DNA from: Pseudomonas sp. ok272
GTDB taxonomy: Bacteria; Pseudomonadota; Gammaproteobacteria; Pseudomonadales; Pseudomonadaceae
Reading direction: 5' to 3'
Length of the DNA stretch: 64,000 nucleotides
Assembly: GCF_900109995.1 (NCBI RefSeq)
Contig: NZ_FOCB01000017.1
Coordinates: 1 to 64,000 of the forward strand
The stretch's first letter is position 1, and every line of letters starts with the position of its first letter. Of this stretch, positions 43,136-51,496 are shown in pieces. Both the position numbers and the translations under genes were made by a program. The notes beneath the pieces are model-generated. The model did no database searches, was not told the DNA's origin, and was given only the letters and a program-made list of their open reading frames with translations.

Positions 43136-44887
43136 ATGCCCGACACGAATCAGCGCAAGTACTTCGTCGATCTGTTGTTTCGACAGTCCTACGGTGTGCT
43201 GTTTGCCAACTTCGTCATACCTTGGCCGGTGGCGTACATCTTTCGCGATGTCGCGACGCTGAGCGAAATCGGCGCCTGGATCCTGGGCATGTACGGCCTG
43301 ACTGCCTGTCGGCTGATGCTGGCACTGCGCTACTTTGAGCAATCGTCCAAGGCCGGTATCGGCAACCCGCAAACCTGGGGCTGGTGGGCGGCCGGGCTGT
43401 CCTGGGCATCGAGCCTGTTGTGGGGCGTGATCGGCTGGGTTGGCTTCGCCAGCGGTGATCCGCAGATGCTGGCCTTCAGCTGCGTGGTGCTCACGGGCCT
43501 GGTATGCGGTGCCGTGCCCTCGCTCTCGGCGTTTCCGGCGGCGTATGTGGGCTTGATGCTGGCTATGCTGGCTCCGGTCACCCTACAGTGTCTGATCCAG
43601 TCCGGGGAGATATACACCACTTATTTGTTGTTTGTCGCCTGCCTGGCCGCGGTCAATGTGTACTACTGCCGGGTCACCTATCGGTCGTTGTGCGAGACCA
43701 TCGGCCTGCGCCTGGAAAACGTCGACCTGGTGGGCCGGTTGGAGTTGGAGCGCGACCGCGCCCAGGCGGCTGACCAGGCCAAGTCGCGCTTCCTGGCGTC
43801 GGCCAGCCATGACCTGCGCCAGCCGATCCATGCCTTGGGCCTGTTCGTGGCGGGCCTGGCGGCCCTGGCCGAGCGCGGCGATGTGGCGGCGGCCAAGGCC
43901 CGCGACCTGGCGGCCCGCCTGGGCACGGTGATCGGCAACCTGGGAGGGCTGTTGAACGGCTTACTGGATATCTCCCAGCTGGACGCCGGGGTGGTGCCGG
44001 TGACCCGGGAAGCGGTGTCGGTGGAGCGCCTGTTCGCCGACCTGGCGGACGAATTTGGCGCCAACGCTCGGGCCCGGTTGCTGCATTGGCGGGTGCGTCC
44101 ACGCGGCCTGTGGGTCGACAGTGACCCGGTGCTGCTCAAGCGCATGCTCGACAACCTGCTGTCCAACGCCTTTCGCTACACCCACGAAGGCGGCGTGCTG
44201 CTGGGGTGCCGACGGCGAGGCACGAGCCTGGAGATCCAAGTGTTCGATACCGGCCCCGGCATCGCCAGGAAGTACCGCGAGCAGATCTTCGAAGAGTTCG
44301 TCCAGTTGCATAACGCCGAACGTGATCGCAGCCAGGGCTTGGGCCTGGGGTTGGCCATCGTGCGTCATACCGCAAAGCTGCTGGGGCATGAGGTGCGAAT
44401 CTCATCGGCCCTGGGCAGCGGCTCGATGTTTGCCATCCGCGTGCCGCTGGCCGTGCCGCCGGCCACGTTGCGCCCGCCGCAGCCGGTGGGCGCACGGGGC
44501 GCCGGGCTGGGCATCCTGATCATCGACAACGAGCTCACGGTGCTGGACGCGCTGCGCCAACTGCTCGAAGTCTGGGGCCACAAGGTGTACGCCGGGGCCT
44601 CGGTGCAAGAGGCCTGCAATCGGCATGGCGAAGCGGCCGAAAAGGGCCCGGCCGAGGTCCATTTGATTCTCAGTGATTTTCGCTTGAGCGGGATGAATGG
44701 CCTGGAAGCGATCCGCCGCGCGCGGCATTACCTCAACGAGGCGGTGCCGGCGATCATCATCACCGGCGACACCTCGGGAGCCTGCCTGGATAGCACGGCC
44801 CAGAGCGAGTTCCGCGTGCTGCAAAAACCCCTCGACGCCACGCTGCTGCGCGACAGTCTCAAGACGTGCCTGGATGCCCGGGATTGA
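43136..44887 (+). CDS. Membrane hybrid sensor histidine kinase
   Basis: 583 residues. About five or six membrane helices lie in the first ~185 residues with no large periplasmic domain, suggesting an intramembrane or energy-state signal. Then a coiled linker, HisKA with ASHDLRQPIHALG (His ~225), HATPase (DNLLSNAFRYTHEGG, GPGIARKYREQIFEEF, GLGLGLAIVRHTAKLLGH) and a C-terminal receiver with Asp ~514 in LILSDFRLSGMNGLEA. It is probably the partner of the divergent LuxR-type regulator. Confidence 0.88.
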   Translation: MPDTNQRKYFVDLLFRQSYGVLFANFVIPWPVAYIFRDVATLSEIGAWILGMYGLTACRLMLALRYFEQSSKAGIGNPQTWGWWAAGLSWASSLLWGVIGWVGFASGDPQMLAFSCVVLTGLVCGAVPSLSAFPAAYVGLMLAMLAPVTLQCLIQSGEIYTTYLLFVACLAAVNVYYCRVTYRSLCETIGLRLENVDLVGRLELERDRAQAADQAKSRFLASASHDLRQPIHALGLFVAGLAALAERGDVAAAKARDLAARLGTVIGNLGGLLNGLLDISQLDAGVVPVTREAVSVERLFADLADEFGANARARLLHWRVRPRGLWVDSDPVLLKRMLDNLLSNAFRYTHEGGVLLGCRRRGTSLEIQVFDTGPGIARKYREQIFEEFVQLHNAERDRSQGLGLGLAIVRHTAKLLGHEVRISSALGSGSMFAIRVPLAVPPATLRPPQPVGARGAGLGILIIDNELTVLDALRQLLEVWGHKVYAGASVQEACNRHGEAAEKGPAEVHLILSDFRLSGMNGLEAIRRARHYLNEAVPAIIITGDTSGACLDSTAQSEFRVLQKPLDATLLRDSLKTCLDARD

Positions 44888-45000
44888 ACGGACTGTGTGG
44901 GCGCGCGCCTGCTCGCGCTGGACGGCGTAGCCGTCCCTTGTATGGGGCCGCTGCGCGACCCAGCGCGAGCCACGGACTGTTTGAATGTCGAAGTATTGCC

Positions 45001-45077
45001 TGTGGGAGCGAGCCTGCTCGCGAAAGTGTTTGAGCCGGCAGCGATGATGTTGATTGCGAGCAGGCAATGCCCACACG
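45001..45077. repeat. REP sequence with a decayed partner
   Basis: TGTGGGAGCGAGCCTGCTCGCGAAAG is intact at the left. The right partner GCGAGCAGGCAATGCCCACAC is degraded. Another degenerate REP-like stretch precedes it at about 44,897-44,985. Confidence 0.65.
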
Positions 45078-45096
45078 TTCCGGACTGGCGCGTGAG

Positions 45097-45627
45097 CTAA
45101 ACCTGCCCGGAACGCCGGTGCGCCGCGGGGCGCACCGGGCCTGCGCGTTGTTCGACCTGTTCCTTGAGGTCGTGGCGCAGGCCGAGCATGAACGCCAACT
45201 CCGCCACCACGAACAGCGGCCCGACGATCAGCCCGCTGACGTCATCGACGAACGCCGGCTTGCGCCCCTCGTAGTAGTGGCCGACAAACTGGATCGCCCA
45301 GCCCACCACGAACATCGCGATGCCGCTGCCCAGCCAGACCAGCGTACTCTGCTGCGCGAGGACCTGGCCGAGCCACACCGACAAGCCCAGCAACACCGTC
45401 ATCAACACCCCGAGGCGCACTTCCAGGCGCAGGTAAAACCAGGCCGAGGCCAGCGCCAGCAACACCGCAGGCGACCAACCGATCCCGGCCACTGGCCAGG
45501 CCGGCCGCGACAGCAGCACGGCCACGGCGACCACGATCAGCGGGATCCCGATGAAGTGGCTGGCGATATTGCGTGGGTCGCGGTGATACGCGGCGTATTG
45601 ACTGAGGTGGTCAACGAGGCTTTTCAT
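45097..45627 (-). CDS. Mpo1-like (DUF962/YGL010w) membrane protein
   Basis: 176 residues. MKSLVDHLSQYAAYHRDPRNIASHFIGIPLIVVAVAVLLSRP and AIQFVGHYYEGRKPAFVDD match the DUF962 family. Its yeast member Mpo1 is an Fe(II) dioxygenase acting in fatty-acid alpha-oxidation; HxxxH-like histidines (H34-type RNIASHFIG and FVGHYYEG) are kept. Four membrane helices. The start has an excellent GGAGGAA site. It is divergent from the Crp-type gene. Lipid-linked function is an inference from the family. Confidence 0.75.
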   Translation of the reverse strand: MKSLVDHLSQYAAYHRDPRNIASHFIGIPLIVVAVAVLLSRPAWPVAGIGWSPAVLLALASAWFYLRLEVRLGVLMTVLLGLSVWLGQVLAQQSTLVWLGSGIAMFVVGWAIQFVGHYYEGRKPAFVDDVSGLIVGPLFVVAELAFMLGLRHDLKEQVEQRAGPVRPAAHRRSGQV

Positions 45628-45717
45628 TGTTATTCCTCCTGTAGGGTGGTCGATCATGCCCCCGGGGGCCGTCGCCGCTCTGTCAGCCAGGCGACAATCA
45701 CGTTGGAGTATGCATGC

Positions 45718-46416
45718 ATGCACGCACAGGCCTGGCGATCCCATCTGCTACAGGGTCAGTGGTTCAGCCATTTGCCGTCCTCCCTTCAGGATAGCCTGCT
45801 GTCCCTGGCCCGCGTGCGGCGCTTGTCGGCGGGCCAGCGGCTGTTCGCCCGGGGCGATGCGCCGTGTGGCCTGTATGCGGTGCTCGAAGGCGCGATACGG
45901 GTCGGCGCGGTGAGCGAGCAGGGCAAGGAGGCGCTGCTGAGCCTGATCGAGCCGGTGCACTGGTTCGGCGAAATCTGCCTGTTCGACGGCCAGCCGCGCA
46001 CCCATGATGCCGACGCGGTGGGCTCCAGTGTGCTGCTGCAGATCCCGCAGGCCACGCTGCTGGCCTTCCTGGACCAGCAGCCGCAACACTGGCGCCACCT
46101 GGCGCTGCTGATGAGCCACAAGCTGCGCCTGACCCTGATCAACCTGGAGCAACTGACCCTGCTGCCGGCGCCGGCCAGGGTGGCGCACCGCTTGCTGATG
46201 ATTGCCCAAGGCTACGGCGAGACCACCGCCACCCGCCGCGTCCTGCAACTGCCCCAGGAACAGCTGGCGCTGTTGCTGTCATTGTCGCGCCAGACCACCA
46301 ACCAGATCCTCAAGGACCTGGAGCACCAGGGCATGCTGCGCCTGGGGTATGGCGAGATCGAACTGCTCGATACCCCGCGCTTGCAGGCCCTGGCGGGCGT
46401 CGACGGGTTCAACTGA
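45718..46416 (+). CDS. Crp/Fnr-family transcriptional regulator
   Basis: 232 residues: a cyclic-nucleotide-binding-like beta-roll (~20-135; LFARGDAPCGLYAVLEGAIRVGAVSEQGKEALLSLIEPVHWFGEICLFDG) and a C-terminal winged helix (~150-220; LPQEQLALLLSLSRQTTNQILKDLEHQGMLRLGYGEIEL). No N-terminal Cys cluster, so not an oxygen-sensing Fnr. The ATG in frame has GGAG nine bases upstream and lies within repeated ATGC. The control target may be the divergent Mpo1-like gene. Confidence 0.83.
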   Translation: MHAQAWRSHLLQGQWFSHLPSSLQDSLLSLARVRRLSAGQRLFARGDAPCGLYAVLEGAIRVGAVSEQGKEALLSLIEPVHWFGEICLFDGQPRTHDADAVGSSVLLQIPQATLLAFLDQQPQHWRHLALLMSHKLRLTLINLEQLTLLPAPARVAHRLLMIAQGYGETTATRRVLQLPQEQLALLLSLSRQTTNQILKDLEHQGMLRLGYGEIELLDTPRLQALAGVDGFN

Positions 46417-46491
46417 TCCGAAATAACCGTTAGTGATGGGCTTTGTGCGCCAAGGCGCCTAGCCTGTAGCGACGTTTATTCGAGGTGTGCC

Positions 46492-46857
46492 ATGCGTGTG
46501 CTGTTAGTGGAAGATGAACCCGAAACCGCAAAACTGTTGGCCCAGGGCCTGAGCGAAGCCGGTTACACCGTGGATGTGGCGGACAACGGCATGGCCGGCC
46601 GACGCTTCATCGAGACCGGTGAATACGACCTGATCATCCTCGATGTGATGCTGCCCGGCCTCAACGGCTGGCAGTTGCTGCAACAAATCCGCAAGCTCGG
46701 CGCAACGCCGGTGCTGTTGCTGACCACCCACGACGGCATCGAAGACCGCCTGCGCGACCTGGAGCTGCATGAGGATGACTACCTGCTCAAACCCTTCACC
46801 GTGAGCGAGTTGGTGACCCGGGCGCGCAAGGTGGTACGGCGTGATCGCGGGCGTTGA
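46492..46857 (+). CDS. Stand-alone receiver domain, OmpR/CopR-like
   Basis: 121 residues, nearly exactly a receiver domain: VEDEPETAKLLAQGLSEAGYTVDVADNGMAG, phospho-acceptor Asp ~51 in LIILDVMLPGLNGWQLLQQIR and Lys in DDYLLKPFTVSELVTRARKVVRR. The sequence is that of heavy-metal-type OmpR regulators (CopR/CzcR), but the winged helix is absent: translation ends six bases before the end of the converging AraC gene. It is either a true single-domain regulator or a regulator that lost its output half. No kinase is adjacent. Confidence 0.75.
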   Translation: MRVLLVEDEPETAKLLAQGLSEAGYTVDVADNGMAGRRFIETGEYDLIILDVMLPGLNGWQLLQQIRKLGATPVLLLTTHDGIEDRLRDLELHEDDYLLKPFTVSELVTRARKVVRRDRGR

Positions 46858-46863
46858 TCCCCT

Positions 46864-47868
46864 TCAACGCAACCCATCCCTGAACTGCCCCGGCGTCAGG
46901 CCGGTCCAGCGCTTGAACGCGCGGCTGAAGCTGCTGGCGTCGGCGAAACCGAGCAGGTAGCTGATTTCACTCAATGAGCACTGTGGATCGCGCAGGTGCA
47001 GCAACGCGAGGTTTTCGCGGCTTTCGTTGAGCAGGGTGTCGAACCGACAGCCTTCGTCCGCCAGGTGGCGTTGCAGGCTGCGCAGGCTCAGGTGCAAGGC
47101 CTGGGCGATGTGTTCGGCGCTGGGTTCGCCTTCGGGCAGTTGTTCTTCAATGGCGTGACGCACCTTGCGCTCCCAGGTCAGTGGCTGGAGTTGGGCCAGG
47201 GTGCGCTTGAGCACGGTTTCGTTGTGCTCGGCCAGTTCCGGGTTGGCGTCGTCCAGGTGGCTGTCAAAGTCGACGAGGGCAAACTCCAGGCAGTCCTCGG
47301 TGGCGGCGAAGAATACCGGCGCGCGGAACACCTTGTGCCAGGGCTGCGGGTCCGCAGGTTCCGGGCGGCGCAGGTACACCGCCAGCGGCGCGTAGTCGCG
47401 GCCCAGGCGGTTGCGGCAGGTGCGCACGTAGATCGCGGCGAAGGCGTCGATGGCTTGCGGTGCGGGTGGCGGGCCGCCTTCGGGGACCTTGAGGGTGAAC
47501 CGATAGCGGTCCGCGCCACGGCTGAGTCCCAGCGTCAGGGCGTCACTGACCACCGGGTGATACCGCACGATGCGCTCGAAGACTTCTCGCAGGTTGCTGC
47601 TGGCCACCAGCGCATACCCCAGCGCATGGAAGGTGGTGGGGCTGACGAAGCGCGACACGCGCAGGCCGATTGCCGGGTCGCCGCTGGCCTGCACCGCCAG
47701 TTCCCACAAACGGGTGGTGGCGGACAGTGGGTAGCGGGCGTTGGGGTCGTCCATCAACTGCGGGTCGAGCCCAGCTTGTCGGCACAGGGCAGCACTGTCC
47801 AGGTCCAGGGCATCGAGTTGCTTGCGCAGGGCGCGGGTCCAACTGGCGAGGGAGGTGGGTTCAATCAT
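46864..47868 (-). CDS. AraC-family regulator
   Basis: 334 residues. An N-terminal arabinose-binding-like ligand domain (~20-200; YPLSATTRLWELAVQASGDPAIGLRVSRFVSPTTFHALGYALVAS) and a C-terminal double helix-turn-helix (~235-332; SAEHIAQALHLSLRSLQRHLADEGCRFDTLLNESRENLA, LGFADASSFSRAFKRWTGLTPGQFR). It is divergent from the fatty-acid desaturase gene across 100 bp and is its likely activator. Confidence 0.85.
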   Translation of the reverse strand: MIEPTSLASWTRALRKQLDALDLDSAALCRQAGLDPQLMDDPNARYPLSATTRLWELAVQASGDPAIGLRVSRFVSPTTFHALGYALVASSNLREVFERIVRYHPVVSDALTLGLSRGADRYRFTLKVPEGGPPPAPQAIDAFAAIYVRTCRNRLGRDYAPLAVYLRRPEPADPQPWHKVFRAPVFFAATEDCLEFALVDFDSHLDDANPELAEHNETVLKRTLAQLQPLTWERKVRHAIEEQLPEGEPSAEHIAQALHLSLRSLQRHLADEGCRFDTLLNESRENLALLHLRDPQCSLSEISYLLGFADASSFSRAFKRWTGLTPGQFRDGLR

Positions 47869-47968
47869 GATGATTGGCGCTCAAGGTCAACAGGTTGGCG
47901 TTCACAGCTAGCACCCTGGGTGCGCGCACAAGGCAGGATGCGAACATCAATAACCAGAGGATGGAAGC

Positions 47969-49042
47969 ATGCACGGTACTTCTGCAAGTCCCGAACGCCT
48001 GAATGCACAACAACGATCCGCACACATTCGCCAAGTGGTGTTGGCCAAGGGCGTCGAACTGCGCGAGCGTTACCCGCTGCTCAAGCATCAGGACACCATT
48101 GGCGTGGGCATCCTGGCCCTTGCCCTGGTCGGGATGATCGGCTCGGCGGCGCTGTACATGAGCGGGCACCTGGCCGGGTGGGCCTGTCTGCTGCTCAACG
48201 CATTTTTCGCCTCCCTGACCCACGAGCTGGAACACGACCTGATCCACAGCCTGTACTTTCGCAAGCAACGCCTGCCCCACAACCTGATGATGGGCCTGGT
48301 GTGGCTGGCGCGGCCGAGCACCATCAACCCCTGGATTCGCCGTCACCTGCACCTCAATCACCACAAGGTGTCCGGCACCGAGACCGACGTGGAAGAGCGT
48401 GCCATCACCAATGGCGAACCGTGGGGGATCGCGCGTTTGCTGATGGTCGGCGACAACCTGATGTCGGCGTTCATCCGCCTGCTGCGGGCCAAGACCTGGG
48501 CCCACAGGTGGAGCATCGCCAGGCGCACGCTGATGGCCTACGCGCCGCTGGCGCTGGTGCATTGGGGGGCGTGGTATGTGTTCCTGGGTTTTCATGCCGT
48601 CAATGGCATCGCCTACCTTTTGGGCAGCCCGGTCGAGTGGTCGGCGAGCACGCTGGCGGTGATGCAGGTGATCCAGGTCGCGGTGGTGGTGATCATTGGG
48701 CCGAACGTGCTGCGCACCTTTTGCCTGCACGTTGTCAGCTCCAACATGCACTACTACGGCGACATCGAGGCGGGCAATGTGATCCAGCAGACCCAGGTGC
48801 TCAACCCCTGGTGGATGTGGCCGTTGCAGGCGTTCTGCTGCAATTTCGGCAGCAGCCATGGCATCCATCACTTTGTGGTCAAGGAACCGTTCTACCTCCG
48901 TCAACTCACCGTACCGGTGGCACACAAGGTGATGCGCGAGATGGGGGTGCGCTTCAATGATTTCGGGACGTTCGGGCGGGCGAATCGGTTTGTGCGCCAG
49001 GAGGCGGTGGCGGGGGAAAAGGTGCACGCGGCGCGGGCTTGA
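47969..49042 (+). CDS. Membrane fatty-acid desaturase / hydroxylase-like protein
   Basis: 357 residues with four or more membrane helices and the histidine clusters of the diiron desaturase/alkane hydroxylase superfamily: HELEHDLIH, HLHLNHHKVSGTETDVEER and a C-terminal GSSHGIHHFV. It differs from the DesA at 33.6 kb in length and motif spacing, so it acts on another substrate or position. The neighbouring AraC regulator suggests that it is inducible. Confidence 0.78.
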   Translation: MHGTSASPERLNAQQRSAHIRQVVLAKGVELRERYPLLKHQDTIGVGILALALVGMIGSAALYMSGHLAGWACLLLNAFFASLTHELEHDLIHSLYFRKQRLPHNLMMGLVWLARPSTINPWIRRHLHLNHHKVSGTETDVEERAITNGEPWGIARLLMVGDNLMSAFIRLLRAKTWAHRWSIARRTLMAYAPLALVHWGAWYVFLGFHAVNGIAYLLGSPVEWSASTLAVMQVIQVAVVVIIGPNVLRTFCLHVVSSNMHYYGDIEAGNVIQQTQVLNPWWMWPLQAFCCNFGSSHGIHHFVVKEPFYLRQLTVPVAHKVMREMGVRFNDFGTFGRANRFVRQEAVAGEKVHAARA

Positions 49043-49049
49043 TGGCCTC

Positions 49050-49073
49050 TTCGCGAGCAGGCTCGCTCCCACA
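49050..49073. repeat. Single REP sequence
   Basis: TTCGCGAGCAGGCTCGCTCCCACA, one arm of the common REP pair, without a partner on its left. Confidence 0.75.
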
Positions 49074-49082
49074 CTGGATTGT

Positions 49083-49172
49083 TGTAGGAGTGAGGCTTGC
49101 CCGCGAAAAGGGCGTGTCAGCCAGCGGCACTGTTGCAGACACACCGCGCTCGCGGGCAAGCCTCGCTCCTAC
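49083..49172. repeat. REP pair of the second type (GAGGCTTGCCCGCGA)
   Basis: TGTAGGAGTGAGGCTTGCCCGCGA at the left and TCGCGGGCAAGCCTCGCTCCTAC at the right. It is the same type as the interrupted pair at 33.3 kb and gives an intact comparison for it. Confidence 0.8.
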
Positions 49173-49185
49173 GGCGCAGGGCTTT

Positions 49186-49286
49186 ATATGTCTTTTTGAT
49201 ATTAATAAATAGCTTCTTATTCCTTAACGAATATAAAACCTCTCCCTATACTCGACCAGGAACAGACACGCACAGGAGAGCGCCCC
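49186..49286 (+). promoter_or_regulatory. AT-rich promoter region of the hydrolase gene
   Basis: A sharp AT-rich stretch (ATATTAATAAATAGC, TTATTCCTTAACGAATATAAA) follows the REPs and ends with CAGGAGAG before the ATG at 49287. It resembles the AT-rich oscA upstream region in composition. I cannot fix the exact elements. Confidence 0.35.
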
Positions 49287-49868
49287 ATGCGCAACGAACC
49301 CATTCGCTACCTGATTGTGCCGGGCTGGCAAGGATCGCCGGAAGATCATTGGCAAAGCCATTGGCAGCGCAGCCTGCCCAATAGCGCCCGGGTCGAGCAG
49401 GCCGACTGGCTGACACCCCGGCGCGAAGACTGGGTCGCGGCGTTGGCCGAAGCGATCCAGGCCGACAGCACGCCGGTGATCCTGATCGCCCACAGCCTGG
49501 GTTGCATCACCGTTGCCCATTGGGCCGCTACTGCACCGCTTGCCGCATTGCGCCAGGTGCGCGGCGCGTTGCTGGTGGCGCCGGCGGATGTCGAGCGGCC
49601 GGCCTGCGTACCGGCCCTGCGCAACTTCGCGCCGATCCCCACGCACCTGCTGCCGTTCCCCAGCCAAGTGGTCAGCTCCGACAACGATGCTGCCGTCAGT
49701 GCCCCGCGTGCGCTGCAACTGGCGCGCCATTGGGGCGCCGAGGCGGGCGTCCTGACGGGCGCCGGGCACATCAACGTCAAGTCCGGCCACCATCGCTGGG
49801 AGCAAGGGTTTGCCTACCTGTATCGCCTGCAGAATCGCCTGGAACACCACGCCCTGCGTCGTGCCTGA
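49287..49868 (+). CDS. RBBP9/YdeN-type alpha/beta hydrolase
   Basis: 193 residues. The N-terminal YLIVPGWQGSPEDHWQSHWQ is diagnostic for the RBBP9/YdeN family. The nucleophile Ser lies in IAHSLGCI (~75), the acid in SSDNDAAVS and the His in GAGHINVKSGH (~160), so the catalytic triad is complete. These are small cytoplasmic serine hydrolases of unknown substrate. The sigma-54 activator gene follows 55 bp downstream on the same strand. Confidence 0.85.
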   Translation: MRNEPIRYLIVPGWQGSPEDHWQSHWQRSLPNSARVEQADWLTPRREDWVAALAEAIQADSTPVILIAHSLGCITVAHWAATAPLAALRQVRGALLVAPADVERPACVPALRNFAPIPTHLLPFPSQVVSSDNDAAVSAPRALQLARHWGAEAGVLTGAGHINVKSGHHRWEQGFAYLYRLQNRLEHHALRRA

Positions 49869-49923
49869 ATCTACGTTTATTTGAACGCCCCCGTCGCCTG
49901 GCGGTTTTGGGCGGGAGCCTGCC

Positions 49924-50856
49924 ATGAGTGTGCATGAGTCCTTCGGCCAGCCCTTGTTGACCTTTCCCGACGCGGAAAAAAGCCCCCTGAGCATTCGCGC
50001 CAAGGCGCTGGTGTTCGTCGATCCACGCTCGCGCCAGTTGCGCCAGGAGCTTGAGCAACTGGCAACGCGCTCACTCTCGGTGTTGATCCGCGGTGAAACC
50101 GGCAGCGGCAAAGAGTTGCTGGCCCGGCACATTCACCGCGCCAGTGATCGCGGCGGGTTGTTCGTCTCGGTCAACTGCGGGGCGATCAGCCCGACCTACG
50201 CCGATGCTGAGTTGTTCGGCTATGCCGCTGGCAGTTTCACCGGCTCGGCCAGCAGTCGCGCCGGTTGGTTCGGTTCGGCCAATGGCGGGACGTTGTACCT
50301 GGATGAGATCGGCGACTTGCCGCTGCCGATCCAGATCAAGCTGCTCGCTGCCCTGGAGAACCACGAGGTCACCCGGGTTGGCGCGCAGCAGCCCAGCCCG
50401 GTGGATGTGCGCCTGGTGGCGGCCACCAGCATTGACCTGGCCCAGGCGGTGGCGGCGGGCAAGTTTCATGAGCGGCTCTATCACTACCTCAGTGAAGGCC
50501 AACTGCAATTGCCGGCGCTGCGCGAGCGGGTGGGGGATATTCAGTCGTTGGCCGAGTATTTCCTGGGTATCTACAGTCAGCGCCTGGGGCTGCCCGTGCC
50601 GTTGATCAGTGATGAGGCGCAGCGGGTGCTGGAGCAGCACAGTTGGCCGGGGAATACCCGGGAGTTGGAGAATGTCATTCACTTTGCGTTGTTGGTCAGC
50701 AGTGGTGAGGAGATTCTTCCTGGGCATTTGAATTTGCTGTCGCCGTTGGCGCAGGTTGAGCTACTGCTCAAGGGGATTGTCGAGGGGGGGACGGATGCTG
50801 AGCGTGAGGCGTTGAAGCGGTTGTTGCGGGGGGGTGGTGGGGTGGTCAATCGCTAG
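49924..50856 (+). CDS. SfnR-like sigma-54 activator lacking a visible DNA-binding domain
   Basis: 310 residues, mostly one AAA+ domain (~30-270): Walker A GETGSGKE (~57), sigma-54 contact loop GSFTGS where GAFTGA is usual, Walker B GGTLYLDEIGDLPL, arginine-finger region FHERLYHYL and HSWPGNTRELENVIH. Only a short N-terminal stretch precedes it, as in SfnR-type activators. After about residue 270 I find no Fis-type helix-turn-helix; the protein ends LKRLLRGGGGVVNR. It may work without DNA binding or be truncated. Confidence 0.72.
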   Translation: MSVHESFGQPLLTFPDAEKSPLSIRAKALVFVDPRSRQLRQELEQLATRSLSVLIRGETGSGKELLARHIHRASDRGGLFVSVNCGAISPTYADAELFGYAAGSFTGSASSRAGWFGSANGGTLYLDEIGDLPLPIQIKLLAALENHEVTRVGAQQPSPVDVRLVAATSIDLAQAVAAGKFHERLYHYLSEGQLQLPALRERVGDIQSLAEYFLGIYSQRLGLPVPLISDEAQRVLEQHSWPGNTRELENVIHFALLVSSGEEILPGHLNLLSPLAQVELLLKGIVEGGTDAEREALKRLLRGGGGVVNR

Positions 50857-50876
50857 TGGATGTACCCAGGTCCAAC

Positions 50877-51310
50877 TGTGGGAGCGAGCCCGCTCGCGAA
50901 GGCTTGGCGGGTGGTGTGCATATCCATTGCTGCGGGTGTGGCGGCTTTTGGTTTCGCCCTGACGGTCGACTCCCTTTGGCAAACGCCGGAGTGCCGGCCC
51001 AGCCCAAAGGAAGCAAAGGTCTCGCCCCCGCGTCCGGCCCCTCGCTAAGGCTCGGGGTTCCTTCGCTACGGTATCCCTCTGGGGGCATCGCCTCCGGTTT
51101 GCTTCGCTGCACCTCCATGCGATGAGTTCGACTGCGTCGAACGGCGCTGCGCGCCAGTCCCCAGAGGCATACCTCCACTCAGCCTGCCGATGGGGCGGGT
51201 GGATCAAGAGCTGCAGGCGAGCTACCGCTCGGCCTGTTGAGTGGTGAAGAGCGGATCGGTGGGGCTGGTGGTTTTGCTTTTGGTGGAAGCGAGCCTGCTC
51301 GCGAAGGCGA
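50877..51310. repeat. REP-bounded dispersed intergenic repeat
   Basis: A single REP (TGTGGGAGCGAGCCCGCTCGCGAA) opens the stretch and a partial one (GAAGCGAGCCTGCTCGCGAA, about 51,287-51,307) closes it. Between them is GC-rich DNA with themes such as GGCTTTTGGTTTCGCCCTGACGG and CTAAGGCTCGGGGTTCCTTCGCTACGG. I recall close relatives at many intergenic sites in fluorescent pseudomonads. It has several short overlapping frames but no plausible gene. Confidence 0.55.
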
Positions 51311-51496
51311 CTTGGCAGTCACTCCATTCCTCACAGGTGCAGGCAAGGCTGTATGAACAAAATGGAATATGAAAGTGAATAAAAGGTATTGTTCAGGAAT
51401 AAAAACCCTCGGTATCTTCCCTCTCACGCCACTGATAGCTCTTCACTGGCACCCTACGTTTAAGCTGTTGTCGACAACGACAAATAAGGACACTGC

